Source of the DNA: Marinomonas profundimaris
GTDB taxonomy: Bacteria > Pseudomonadota > Gammaproteobacteria > Pseudomonadales > Marinomonadaceae
Reading direction: 5' to 3'
Assembly: GCF_000508165.1 (NCBI RefSeq)
Contig: NZ_AYOZ01000004.1
Location: 54,073-118,072 of the forward strand
Length of the DNA: 64,000 bases
The notes under the pieces are model-generated. The model was not told the DNA's origin. It searched no databases and saw only the letters and a list, made by a program, of their open reading frames with translations. The stretch's first letter is position 1. Each line of letters opens with the position of its first letter. A program made the position numbers and the translations under genes. Positions 48,526 through 56,800 of this stretch are shown here, piece after piece.

Positions 48526-49542
48526 TTAAAAATAAAATGAGCTCGGCGAGTCACCTGGCAGAACCAAGTTCTCTTGCTCAAGGCTGATTTTGATTGGTGT
48601 TTCAACGGGCTGCTCTGGCTTATTGGTGCTAATGCGCAACCGCTCTTGTGGCGCTTTTCGGTAAGCGGCTAAAACCTGTTCATCCAGCTCGCCTAACTTA
48701 TCGGTGGCCAATTGCTTATAGTCCACCGTGCCCGCCATCATGTAGCGGCTGAGTTTGACCCCAGCATAGTCGGCATGAGCGTAGTTACCCATCATGGCGA
48801 CCAATTTTGACTGGGCGTCTCGCATTTCCTCTTTCAAAGATTTAATGTGATTTTCCAGTCGGACCACTTCGGCATGTGCTGAGCAATACTGTCGAGACAG
48901 CGATGTCCAACGGTATTGGGCTTCACCCTTAGGAACAAAACAATCTTGCTCAGGGCATTTTGACGGTTCTTTTTTGGTCTGTACTAACTCCCAAAACTGA
49001 AGCGCTGTTTCTTGCAATTCAGTTAAGAACGCCGCGTCTCGTTGTATTTCAAACTCAATCAGTTGATCCTCAAAATAGAATACCAACCAACCACGCGTGC
49101 TATTGGCGACCAGTATTTGATGCTGTACTTGCACCCAATACAACTGGTACGCCTCGCTTTGTTCTCGATGAGCTTGCACATCCTCAAAAACTGACTGGCA
49201 AGGACATTTCAGTTCAACGGGCTCGCCCGCATCGTTGATGCCATCAAAGCTGGCTCGAAAGATTGCGTTATGATCGGCTTCTGCACATAACGGCAGAAGA
49301 AAGTCATTATGCGCATTTTCAAATGCTCGCCTTGCTTGAGGCTCCAACCGTATACCGCGAAGCACATTTGGATTATTCGACAGGTCTTCCGGTAATACGA
49401 ATCCAGTTTTTTCTGCCCATAATCGCCAAGGTGTTTTGTAGGGTGAACGCCCCATAATAATTGGGGCTTCAGATGCCGTAACCCCTGCAATGCGCCACTG
49501 GTGCCATGCAGGAGTACGTTGTGATAGGTCGATAACCTTCAT
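48526..49542 (-). CDS. exo: YqaJ-type alkaline exonuclease (Exo)
   Basis: 338 residues, lambda Exo/YqaJ nuclease family. TPAWHQWRIAGVTASEAPIIMG begins the domain; D100, E110 and K112 (SFDGI ... VELKCPC) form the metal-binding D-ExK core. It resects DNA ends so that Bet can load. SXT/R391 Exo and Bet generate hybrid ICEs through RecA-independent recombination. The C terminus ends SSFYF. Structured leader 4 upstream. Confidence 0.93.
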   Translation of the reverse strand: MKVIDLSQRTPAWHQWRIAGVTASEAPIIMGRSPYKTPWRLWAEKTGFVLPEDLSNNPNVLRGIRLEPQARRAFENAHNDFLLPLCAEADHNAIFRASFDGINDAGEPVELKCPCQSVFEDVQAHREQSEAYQLYWVQVQHQILVANSTRGWLVFYFEDQLIEFEIQRDAAFLTELQETALQFWELVQTKKEPSKCPEQDCFVPKGEAQYRWTSLSRQYCSAHAEVVRLENHIKSLKEEMRDAQSKLVAMMGNYAHADYAGVKLSRYMMAGTVDYKQLATDKLGELDEQVLAAYRKAPQERLRISTNKPEQPVETPIKISLEQENLVLPGDSPSSFYF

Positions 49543-49545
49543 ATT

Positions 49546-49594
49546 GCCTCCTTTGAAGGGAGACTCCCCCGAAGGAGAGAACTCCCCTTCAGGG
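49546..49594 (-). promoter_or_regulatory. structured leader 4 (before exo)
   Basis: Hairpin 1: CCCTGAAGGGG / CTCCTTCGGGG, eleven pairs with G-U. Hairpin 2: GTCTCC / GGAGGC, six pairs with one G-U, covering the ribosome site GGAGG. Hairpin 1 also shows an exposed GGGGAG complementary to the 5' arm of hairpin 2. Confidence 0.82.
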
Positions 49595-49602
49595 TTAAGT
49601 GG

Positions 49603-49746
49603 TTACTTTGCAGCTTGTGCTAACGCTGTTTGGTGCTGAACAACACTTGCTTGAAGCGAATCAATTGCCGTTTTACCGGCTTGAATCGAACCTACGACAA
49701 GGGCAACAACCAATACCAAGCGAAAAAGTGAGGCTGATTTAGTCAT
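49603..49746 (-). CDS. 47-residue membrane peptide between bet and exo
   Basis: ATG 49746 to TAA 49603-49605 encodes 47 residues: MTKSASLFR, a hydrophobic segment (LVLVVALVVG, residues ~10-19), then a polar helix ending ALAQAAK. It has its own structured leader and is probably the small gene described between bet and exo in SXT/R391 (orfZ). It may be a small membrane or secreted peptide; role unknown. Confidence 0.72.
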   Translation of the reverse strand: MTKSASLFRLVLVVALVVGSIQAGKTAIDSLQASVVQHQTALAQAAK

Positions 49747-49805
49747 GGAAGATCTCCAAAAAAAGACGAGACCTTCCCCCTGACGGGAGAATAATCCCGC
49801 CAGGG
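49747..49805 (-). promoter_or_regulatory. structured leader 3 (before the 47-residue gene)
   Basis: Hairpin 1: CCCTGGCGGGA / TCCCGTCAGGG, eleven pairs with one G-U. Hairpin 2: GGAAGGTCTC / GAGATCTTCC, ten pairs with one G-U and a T-rich loop, hiding the GGAG seven bases before ATG. Confidence 0.88.
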
Positions 49806-49827
49806 TTAGTAAAATGAATGCGTGGCT

Positions 49828-50646
49828 CTAAGAAGCTAAAGGCTGTGTGAGCGCTTTGGCTGCTTGTTGCTGTGCATTAAATATTTCTTGTTTCGCAAAC
49901 GTCAGTTCAACACCTTGAAAATGTTCATTGGCATATTCCAATGCACTATTCCAAGCGTTTGAAGCTTCCGCCCGCTCGATAAGCTTGTAAACAAGCCCTC
50001 GGGTTCGATCATCAACTTGCTCGGGTGGAATCACCGATGGCTCAACAACGTGTGTTGCTTGGCCTTCGATAATTCGCTCCGCTTCGTCTTGATCGAAAAT
50101 TCCCACAAAGCCAAACGCAATGCGGGAACACTGGATCATGGATTTATGTCTTAGCATTCGCTTAGTGTGCGTCTGCCATGGACCATCTACCCGGTAAGGG
50201 CCATTTTTGCCGTTACCTTCAAAAGGCGGTCGATAGACTTCATCCAGATACTCAGTGATTTTGACTGGGTGCGAACGGTCGCGCCGATAGATGATGCATT
50301 CCATCCATTCAGGGCATTCTTTCGCGCCATCCAGTGAGACTTTGTTTTCTGAAGTCTTAAACTCCATGCCATCAAACTGGTCGTGTTGATTGATGATGCG
50401 AGACCATCCATCGACACCTACCACTGGAATAATTCCAGCTTGTTTATCAGGGAACGCAAAAATCTCTTTGGTGAAAGGGTTCAAGCCGTACTGATCTGCA
50501 ACCACCAAGAGCGCCATCATCTGCTCATTGGTCGGTGCACTACCGTCACGTTGCTTGAATGCTGTTGCTTTTAGGGTATCGAACAATTTGTTTGGATCGA
50601 CACTAAAGCGCTCAGCAAAGCGTTGGATTAGCTTTGGTTTTTCCAT
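49828..50646 (-). CDS. bet: RecT-like single-strand annealing protein Bet
   Basis: 272 residues from ATG 50646 (GGAG 6 nt upstream; the TTG at 50661 is rejected). RecT/Bet family: DQYGLNPFTKEIFAFPDKQAGIIPVVGVDGW and the CSRIAFGFVGIFDQDEAERI stretch. It anneals complementary strands after Exo resection. Between ssb and the 47-residue gene; structured leader 2 upstream. Confidence 0.95.
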   Translation of the reverse strand: MEKPKLIQRFAERFSVDPNKLFDTLKATAFKQRDGSAPTNEQMMALLVVADQYGLNPFTKEIFAFPDKQAGIIPVVGVDGWSRIINQHDQFDGMEFKTSENKVSLDGAKECPEWMECIIYRRDRSHPVKITEYLDEVYRPPFEGNGKNGPYRVDGPWQTHTKRMLRHKSMIQCSRIAFGFVGIFDQDEAERIIEGQATHVVEPSVIPPEQVDDRTRGLVYKLIERAEASNAWNSALEYANEHFQGVELTFAKQEIFNAQQQAAKALTQPLAS

Positions 50647-50649
50647 TAT

Positions 50650-50706
50650 GGACTCCGACAATCAAAGTGGGAGTCTGCCCCTGACGGGAAAGTACTCCCG
50701 GCTGGG
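50650..50706 (-). promoter_or_regulatory. structured leader 2 (before bet)
   Basis: Hairpin 1: CCCAGCCGGGA / TCCCGTCAGGG with two mismatches. Hairpin 2: GACTCC / GGAGTC covering GGAG, six bases before ATG. GGGAGT in hairpin 1 can instead pair with ACTCCC of hairpin 2. Confidence 0.85.
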
Positions 50707-50725
50707 TTAAAGCGTTTTTGCTCGG

Positions 50726-51145
50726 TTAAAAATCTGGTTCAGGATAAGTTTGTGCCCAATTAGCTTGGGAGCTCGCATCATCCGCCGGTGATGGCTCAGA
50801 TGCTTTGTTCACACTATCAAGAAGCAGAAACTCGTCCGCGTCCACTTCGGTCAATCGATGCTTAATGCCATCTTTCTCCCATGAACGCGTGCGCTGAGGC
50901 CCTTGAACAAAAAGCTTCGCTCCTTTTTGGATTAAATCTTTTGCTCTTAGCCCTAACTTAAATCCACCACGATCTCGAAAAACGACCCGATGCCATTCCG
51001 TATGCTCTTTGAGCTCATTGGATTGACGGTCGCGCCATTTCTCAGAAGTGGCCAGTGAAATACTGGTCACTAAATCACCTGATGGATAGGCTCGTGTCTC
51101 TGGCTCAGCGCCAACGTAGCCTATGAGTGTTACTTGGTTTTTCAT
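50726..51145 (-). CDS. ssb: single-stranded DNA-binding protein
   Basis: 139 residues with an OB fold (MKNQVTLIGYVGAEPETRAYPSGDLVTSISLATSEKW) and a short tail ending PEPDF, an acidic-aromatic tip like that of other SSBs. Ribosome site GAGGAG before ATG 51145, with no hairpin leader. It protects single strands during transfer and recombination, upstream of bet and exo. Confidence 0.94.
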   Translation of the reverse strand: MKNQVTLIGYVGAEPETRAYPSGDLVTSISLATSEKWRDRQSNELKEHTEWHRVVFRDRGGFKLGLRAKDLIQKGAKLFVQGPQRTRSWEKDGIKHRLTEVDADEFLLLDSVNKASEPSPADDASSQANWAQTYPEPDF

Positions 51146-51160
51146 GATGTTCTCCTCGTC

Positions 51161-51487
51161 TTAGTTGAACTCTGTGCACACAGTCGCTTCTACCCGGCTG
51201 GGCAAAGAAGACTGACGACGCAGATAGGTTGGTATTTCGAGTAAAGCCATGTCGTACTGATGTGGCTCTTTGTAAAACGCAGATGTCAAACGGGGCATAC
51301 CAGGAGCTTTAGGCACTGCCATTGGACGACGTTTTGGTGTTGGTGTGAGCAATCGCTTGATTTGAGTAAGTACAAATCGAAACGGACGCACGCTTTGACG
51401 AGCAAGCAATCGCAAAAGCGACCAGCTCAGTTTTGCTAGCAACATAATGCCCGCGATTTGGATAATAAATCCGAAGATATATTCCAT
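51161..51487 (-). CDS. conserved ICE membrane protein of unknown function
   Basis: 108 residues from ATG 51487, chosen because GGAG lies 6 nt upstream as in the other leader-bearing genes; ATG 51499 lies inside the hairpin. The N terminus MEYIFGFIIQIAGIMLLAKLSWSLLRLLA is one membrane segment followed by basic residues. Unrecognised. First gene of the ssb-bet-exo cluster. Confidence 0.65.
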   Translation of the reverse strand: MEYIFGFIIQIAGIMLLAKLSWSLLRLLARQSVRPFRFVLTQIKRLLTPTPKRRPMAVPKAPGMPRLTSAFYKEPHQYDMALLEIPTYLRRQSSLPSRVEATVCTEFN

Positions 51488-51488
51488 T

Positions 51489-51551
51489 GGTGACTCCATA
51501 ATTTGGTTTTGAAGGAGTCACCCCCAACTGGGGAAAACTCCCCCAGTTGGG
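51489..51551 (-). promoter_or_regulatory. structured leader 1 (best example)
   Basis: Hairpin 1: CCCAACTGGGG / CCCCAGTTGGG, eleven perfect pairs. Hairpin 2: GGTGACTCC / GGAGTCACC, nine perfect pairs, hiding GGAG six bases before ATG 51487. The loop of hairpin 1 shows GGGAGT, which can pair with ACTCC of hairpin 2. Confidence 0.9.
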
Positions 51552-51854
51552 TGGTGAAAAGGCGAACCGTAAGGAACGCATGGTTGAGCATGTAAGAACA
51601 TGCAGGCTATTTGTTTAAGGAGGCTAGCTACCTCTTAGTACCACTGAGAATACTCAGCGGCGGGCTTCCTTTGAGCTCATGCTCTCAGGCGCAGATATCA
51701 CTGAAACAGATCAGCAATATTTGATAGTCAGTGTAACCGTCTTATCCAGACAGGATAGTCAGAAAGATGCTCAATTCTTCCACCTAGCTGAAAGGCCATT
51801 ACCTCACAGAGGATTAGTCTAGGGACTGATTATTGTCATATCAGGAGCAAACTT
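51552..51854. other. divergent regulatory region between ssb cluster and s063
   Basis: No gene. It must contain the promoter of the leftward ssb-bet-exo cluster and that of s063, probably with SetCD sites. Small palindromes include CTGAG-AATA-CTCAG at ~51645. AGGAG lies 7 nt before the s063 ATG. No confident -35/-10 pair was resolved. Confidence 0.45.
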
Positions 51855-52457
51855 ATGGCCCAAGCAAAACCCAGTTACTCAAAACCCATCTTTGAACAAT
51901 CATTCACAATTAATAGCTTACAGGCGCAACGTGTCGTTGACCGTGTTTTTAGACGGACGGTCAGTGCGCTTTACGGAATCGATGTCATCCTGCGCATCAT
52001 TGGCGATGAGAACGAAATTGATGACGTGGAACAGATCATTAGCCAGTTGATCGAGGATTGCGCTAAGGCGGTAGACAACGAACAATCTCGTTTGGACAAA
52101 TTGATGGAGTCCAACGGCATCGATGAAGTACCTGACTACACCGACCCGATTACCTTCAACGCTAAAATCAGCTCGCCTCAGGTTGGCCAGTTTGTCGGCT
52201 TAGTGCGCAAACTCGATTCGTTGATGATCTCAATGGACACACTCTGGTTATCTAGCGTGCTTAGTAACAAGCAACGTGTTGATGGCAACTACGCATGGCA
52301 ACAGCGCATTATCAAACTTGCACGACGCATTATTGATATCGAAATTCGTGCACGAAAATCAGCCCAAGCTAAGGGTAAAGAAGCAGAAGTTGAGCAAGCG
52401 GTGCCTTCAACCGATGACGATATCACTGAAGAGGAAACAGATACTCCCGCCAACTAG
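51855..52457 (+). CDS. conserved SXT/R391 backbone protein (s063 position)
   Basis: 200 residues. Helical, charged protein with QRVVDRVFRRTVSALYGIDVILRIIGDENEIDDVEQII and an acidic C-terminal tail. The nearest family I can suggest is the DUF1845/PFL_4669 group of ICE proteins, without certainty. Its position between the ssb cluster and traN, opposite in strand, matches s063, one border of the traN-s063 hotspot. Confidence 0.7.
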   Translation: MAQAKPSYSKPIFEQSFTINSLQAQRVVDRVFRRTVSALYGIDVILRIIGDENEIDDVEQIISQLIEDCAKAVDNEQSRLDKLMESNGIDEVPDYTDPITFNAKISSPQVGQFVGLVRKLDSLMISMDTLWLSSVLSNKQRVDGNYAWQQRIIKLARRIIDIEIRARKSAQAKGKEAEVEQAVPSTDDDITEEETDTPAN

Positions 52458-52476
52458 CGAACGGCTCCCATCACAC

Positions 52477-52499
52477 AGCCCCTCTTGAAGGGGCTTTTT
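52477..52499 (+). terminator. s063 terminator
   Basis: AGCCCC-TCTTGAA-GGGGCT followed by TTTTT, about 20 nt after the s063 stop. Confidence 0.9.
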
Positions 52500-52547
52500 C
52501 AAGATACGACGCAAGGCTTGCGCTGCATATAACTATTCAAGCATTGG

Positions 52548-53210
52548 TTATATATGATTTTTGTAAGCGTGGTAGTTATCGAGTACTTGATGATAAAGCA
52601 TGGCCGACTTTTTTCTTGCGGCAGGATGGAAGGCATTGATGAAGACAACCCCGTCATTAACATGCACTCGTTCGCTAACTTTTTTAAGCTCAGGGAATAC
52701 GTAACGTTTAACTTGATTATATGTGCCGCAAAGCACAACAATATCAGGGTTAATCAACTCAATTTGCCTTCGAACAAAAGGGGCAAATTCTTTGGCATGG
52801 GCGTCAAATGATTTTTGGTCGGTTCGCGCACTTCCAGATGTTTTCCTTATATTTATGTATGCAATATTCTTAACTGCATTTTTTTCATTTAATTTAGCAT
52901 CTCTCAGTGACGGCACAGCCCCATCATATTTTTGAAGTCCGTAAGCCCAACGCCCCACCCGACGAAGAACCTTTCCTCGCCACCATCCACTTGCCTTCAC
53001 CTCAATAGCCCTATTAATAGCGTTGACAATATTTTGCTTTGCTTCATTTGTTTCCTTTAAAACAAACAAAACTTTTTTACCACAACTATCCCAGTCCTCA
53101 GTTGAAATCACTCCATCGTAGTTGAAATACCAATCCTTCGGGAATGCCTCTGACCATGCAACCATTAACTTATCAAGACAGTCTATTTCTGAAACATATT
53201 TATCATCCAT
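52548..53210 (-). CDS. uracil-DNA glycosylase superfamily-like hotspot protein
   Basis: 220 residues. VLFVLKETN (residues 47-55) is in the place of the catalytic loop of uracil-DNA-glycosylase-fold proteins, NPDIVVLCGTYN (154-165) matches the central strand, and NAFHPAARKK (192-201) the His-Pro substrate loop. The catalytic Asp/Asn of classical enzymes is not obvious (KETN instead of GDxP). AT-rich cargo in the traN-s063 hotspot, 30 nt after the gene at 53241. Repair, defence or modified-base recognition are possible. Confidence 0.68.
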   Translation of the reverse strand: MDDKYVSEIDCLDKLMVAWSEAFPKDWYFNYDGVISTEDWDSCGKKVLFVLKETNEAKQNIVNAINRAIEVKASGWWRGKVLRRVGRWAYGLQKYDGAVPSLRDAKLNEKNAVKNIAYINIRKTSGSARTDQKSFDAHAKEFAPFVRRQIELINPDIVVLCGTYNQVKRYVFPELKKVSERVHVNDGVVFINAFHPAARKKSAMLYHQVLDNYHAYKNHI

Positions 53211-53240
53211 AGGAAAACTCAGGCTGGTTCTTATAAAACA

Positions 53241-53573
53241 TCATTTGGATAGATGGGTAGTTCCATTAGGTAGCCATTCAATATTTAAAGTGCCACCACC
53301 AAAACGCACAATCCCTTCCTTTTTCGGCAGCTCGTTACATTGACCTCGGTATTCTATGAAATTATCCAGAAGTTCAAGCAAGTGTAATTTGAAGCCTGAT
53401 TCGGTGACCTGATCAAAAATGTCATCTTCAAGAGTCCAAGATGTTCCGCTTAGGCGGTCTTCGTCATCTTCCGCACGAAACACCACCTCACCCGACACCT
53501 TCACAATGTCAGGGTGTTGTTTTGAAAGCATAGACAAACGAGTAGCTTCAAAGTTTTGATCGAAATTAGGCAT
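53241..53573 (-). CDS. hypothetical hotspot protein
   Basis: 110 residues from ATG 53573, preceded by AAAGG; the frame is open to 53714, but the extra 47 residues have no ribosome site and look non-coding. Acidic protein, no signal or membrane segment in the short form, unrecognised. It probably forms a two-gene cargo operon with the glycosylase-like gene. Confidence 0.6.
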   Translation of the reverse strand: MPNFDQNFEATRLSMLSKQHPDIVKVSGEVVFRAEDDEDRLSGTSWTLEDDIFDQVTESGFKLHLLELLDNFIEYRGQCNELPKKEGIVRFGGGTLNIEWLPNGTTHLSK

Positions 53574-53804
53574 TATTAATTTTCCTTTTATCATAAATTT
53601 TATATGTGCCAGACTATCAGCTTTTCCTTTTTGCAGCAGCCTCCTAAGTCTGAAAATGGTAAAAAAATAAGAGCAAATTGCGCACACGCTGAACAGAAAG
53701 TATAAGAGGCCCAAAGTGCCAAATTGGTTACCTTAAGGCGCAATAAGCTCATTAAAGTAACCATGATGGAACATTATTGGCAAAGCTGTTTTAGATGGAT
53801 ACGC

Positions 53805-56800
53805 TCAATTATTCCCCGAAATTTCTTCCGTCGCCTCCTGACGCAGTTTCTGTGCATCCATTCCGTTTAGCCGTTCAATGGCTCTATCTGCGGCACTCTG
53901 ACGATTTCCATCAACGTTTAGCGTACTTCCTGAGCCTGTGAGTCGTTCCAGATCCAGTGACGGTACTTCGGGTAGGTTGCCTGTTATCGACAAGATACCT
54001 ATCCATTCATCGAGATTGACTTGGCTCCAATCTACCTGGTTTAACTGACTCGCGGTCAAACCTTCACAGTTTGGTGACTTGGCACTGCCCCAACCAAGGC
54101 CCAATTGAGGACGTACTTGTTCTTGAATGATCCGTGAAAGTGGCGAAGTAAAACAGCAATATGACTGCCGTTTTTCAACACAGGCACCTAAGAACTTAGA
54201 CTTGCAGTAAGAGCCTACATAGTGGCAACTCTTCAATACCCGCTTGGCGTTCATTTCAAACTCGCTCTGCTCACATTTCCAGATAAGCTGAATGAGGATC
54301 ATAGTGACTGAATAAATCATGTAGGCCGTCATAACCGTACTCAGAACCGCGCCCGCAGCGCCCCCCAGGGCAAAGTTACCACCCGAAACGACACCATCGG
54401 CTCCAACCGCACCACCAACGTTACTAAACAGTGCCGATTGCGCCCCCGAACCAAACGTAGAGCCTACCCACTCAGCCGTTTTGTTGGTCAACACCTGCAT
54501 AAAGCCAGTCGCAGCTTGCTCCGCTCCCGCGCCAGCAGCCGTTGATGGCCCAGCCCCCATGAGAGAGTCCCATGCAGACACAAAAGGCTCTTTAACCGCA
54601 CTCCAGGTACTGGTGATTGGTTCCCTGAGCGTATTCCACGAACCATAGATTGCCGAAGACGGATTCATGGCCATGACTGCCGTATCAAGCTTGTTAACCG
54701 CCACTATCATCGTGATGTAATCCGATAACGACACGCCACTTGGCTTTTCACAGCAATCCACTATGCCACCAACGGCTTTTTTGCACTGGCCAGCATTACC
54801 TTTAAAGACCGTACACTCGACGTTATCTTGGCCATCAGCTCCCGTACATGACATATCATTGGTCATAAACTGCGCCGCATTAAGCATCGCTGCGGCTTCT
54901 GCAAAGTTAGCCTGCTTGATTGACTCTGGCTCTAAACAATCTGTGCCCATACAGCGAACTGGCCCCTCACAGTTGTATTGAGTTTCCATTCGTGCATTTT
55001 GCACTTCAACGCTTTGTCCGCAGTCATACACCAAACTTTGGATATAGCAGAAGCCTTCATGACCAGCCCCGCCTTCAGTGCATTCGGTTCTGACGTACTG
55101 GCAGGCCAGGTTTTGCTCCAGCGCGGCACACGTATTGGTGGTCGTGTTTTGTCCGTTATTAACGATGGTTTGTGTATTACCATTGGCATCTACCCAGCTA
55201 TCTGAGCTGCCCATGTTGAACTCTGGATGAGCAGTCGAAGCATTGTAGGTTGCTCTTGCCCTCCAGCATGAGAGTCCCAGTCCATCAGAGCTGCCGCGAC
55301 TGGTTAAATGAACAGGAGACGAAACAACCGCTGGATAAAGGCTCCCAAGATTGGCCAACTCGCCACTACCAACCGTTAACCCGTCGATTCGTTTTGTGCC
55401 CGTATCCAAACACTGCCACTGCACGGCAGTAAACTGATCCGTTTGCATCAAGCATTGGTCTATGCCCGGATCACTTGATTGATGAACAACGTCCTGTTCT
55501 AAGTACTTGCCAGAGAAGGTCAATGAAGCGCTCAGTTTCGCAGGAGCCAAACACTTCTGAACTTCTCGGCTGCAAGTATCGAAATCGACTTTGTTCCAGC
55601 CGGATTCACATCTGGAACGAGTAACTTCCTGAGGTTCATGCCACGAAATAATCGACCCATTGGCGACTTTACACAATGAACCAACCAAGGTTCCTTTTGG
55701 ACACGTCATTTCAGGGTATTTAATGGACGGTTTCGTCTCAGTCACCGTTTCCTTATTGCCCGTCAGTGAGAGTGTCGTTTTCCAACCATTTGCCTTGGAT
55801 GGCGACTCGGTAATTTTTATCTCAGTATTTTGATTATCAAAAATTCTCAGTATCGCGTTCCCAGTTTGCATAGTACTGCTGTGCTGTGGAACAAAGCTGA
55901 GCGTTTCAGAGCTAAAGCAACCACGCTCAATAGACCAGCTTTGTTGATGAGTTTCAGCGGATACACGTCGTTCTAACTGACACTCAGTAAGCGTGCTGAT
56001 CTTCTCGCACACCTGGTAATCCGGTACATGCTTGGTTTCAGTAAATGGCGTAATCGTCTGAGTAGGCTCACAGGCCTCAAAACTACTTGGCATAAGGTTA
56101 GATACCACACACTTTGGATCGCTGGTTTGCAATCCACAGTCATAGGTATCGGTAAAACGAATGCATTCACCTTTATCATTGGTCTCGGCACATTCTGACG
56201 ACATGAATCCACAGGAAGGATTCGCTTCAAGCACTTGGCAGGCCTGATTTTCAATCCCCTTATAGCTTTCATCATCCACACTGACTTGTACACGCCGACA
56301 CAAAGGCGATATGCCAGCCACAGGGCTAGGGGCAAAGTAGGATTCACAAACTGAAACACCATTGACCACCGTACATCCGTTGGTTGAAGAAGGCTGATCC
56401 GTGCATTGAATGCTGTAGTCTGAAAACTTCGTCGGGATATCCGCTGCTTGTTCGATACAGGATTGTGGCGACCAACTATCATTCATCACTACCTTGGTTG
56501 GATCAAAGCGCACCTTTATGCGTGCATAGCCCTCACCACTACCCGTAACCGATACGCGAATTTTTACCGGCACTTCTAAACCTGGTTCTACCGCTTTTAG
56601 CTTGGCAGTGAGATCGGTATTTGGATTGCGCTCCCAACTGGTACTGAGCTCGCAACGACCTGCCGTTTCTGGTGGAAAGTTATTGTTCGGCCCAGACCAG
56701 ACTTTCTGATCACCAAGCCACACTTGCATGTAGTCATCCCATTTGGCGTATTCAAGAACGGCTGAGGTAATCGCATCGGGGTTCACGACTTTGAGTGTGA

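Noticed and set aside
43233..49777. T-rich loops of leaders 3 and 9 as intrinsic terminator tracts
   Set aside because: The T run lies inside hairpin 2 as its loop and is closed by the ribosome-site strand. It would need hairpin 1 alone to act as a terminator, which would cut off radC and the 47-residue gene.
43233..51551. Regularly recurring hairpins as a CRISPR array or transposon-like repeats
   Set aside because: Copies are separated by whole genes, each is fixed relative to the next start codon, and sequences differ while pairing is kept. This is a leader family, not an array of identical repeats.
53574..53714. N-terminal extension (membrane-like) of the hotspot protein at 53241
   Set aside because: No ribosome site at the upstream start, whereas AAAGG precedes the internal ATG at 53573.
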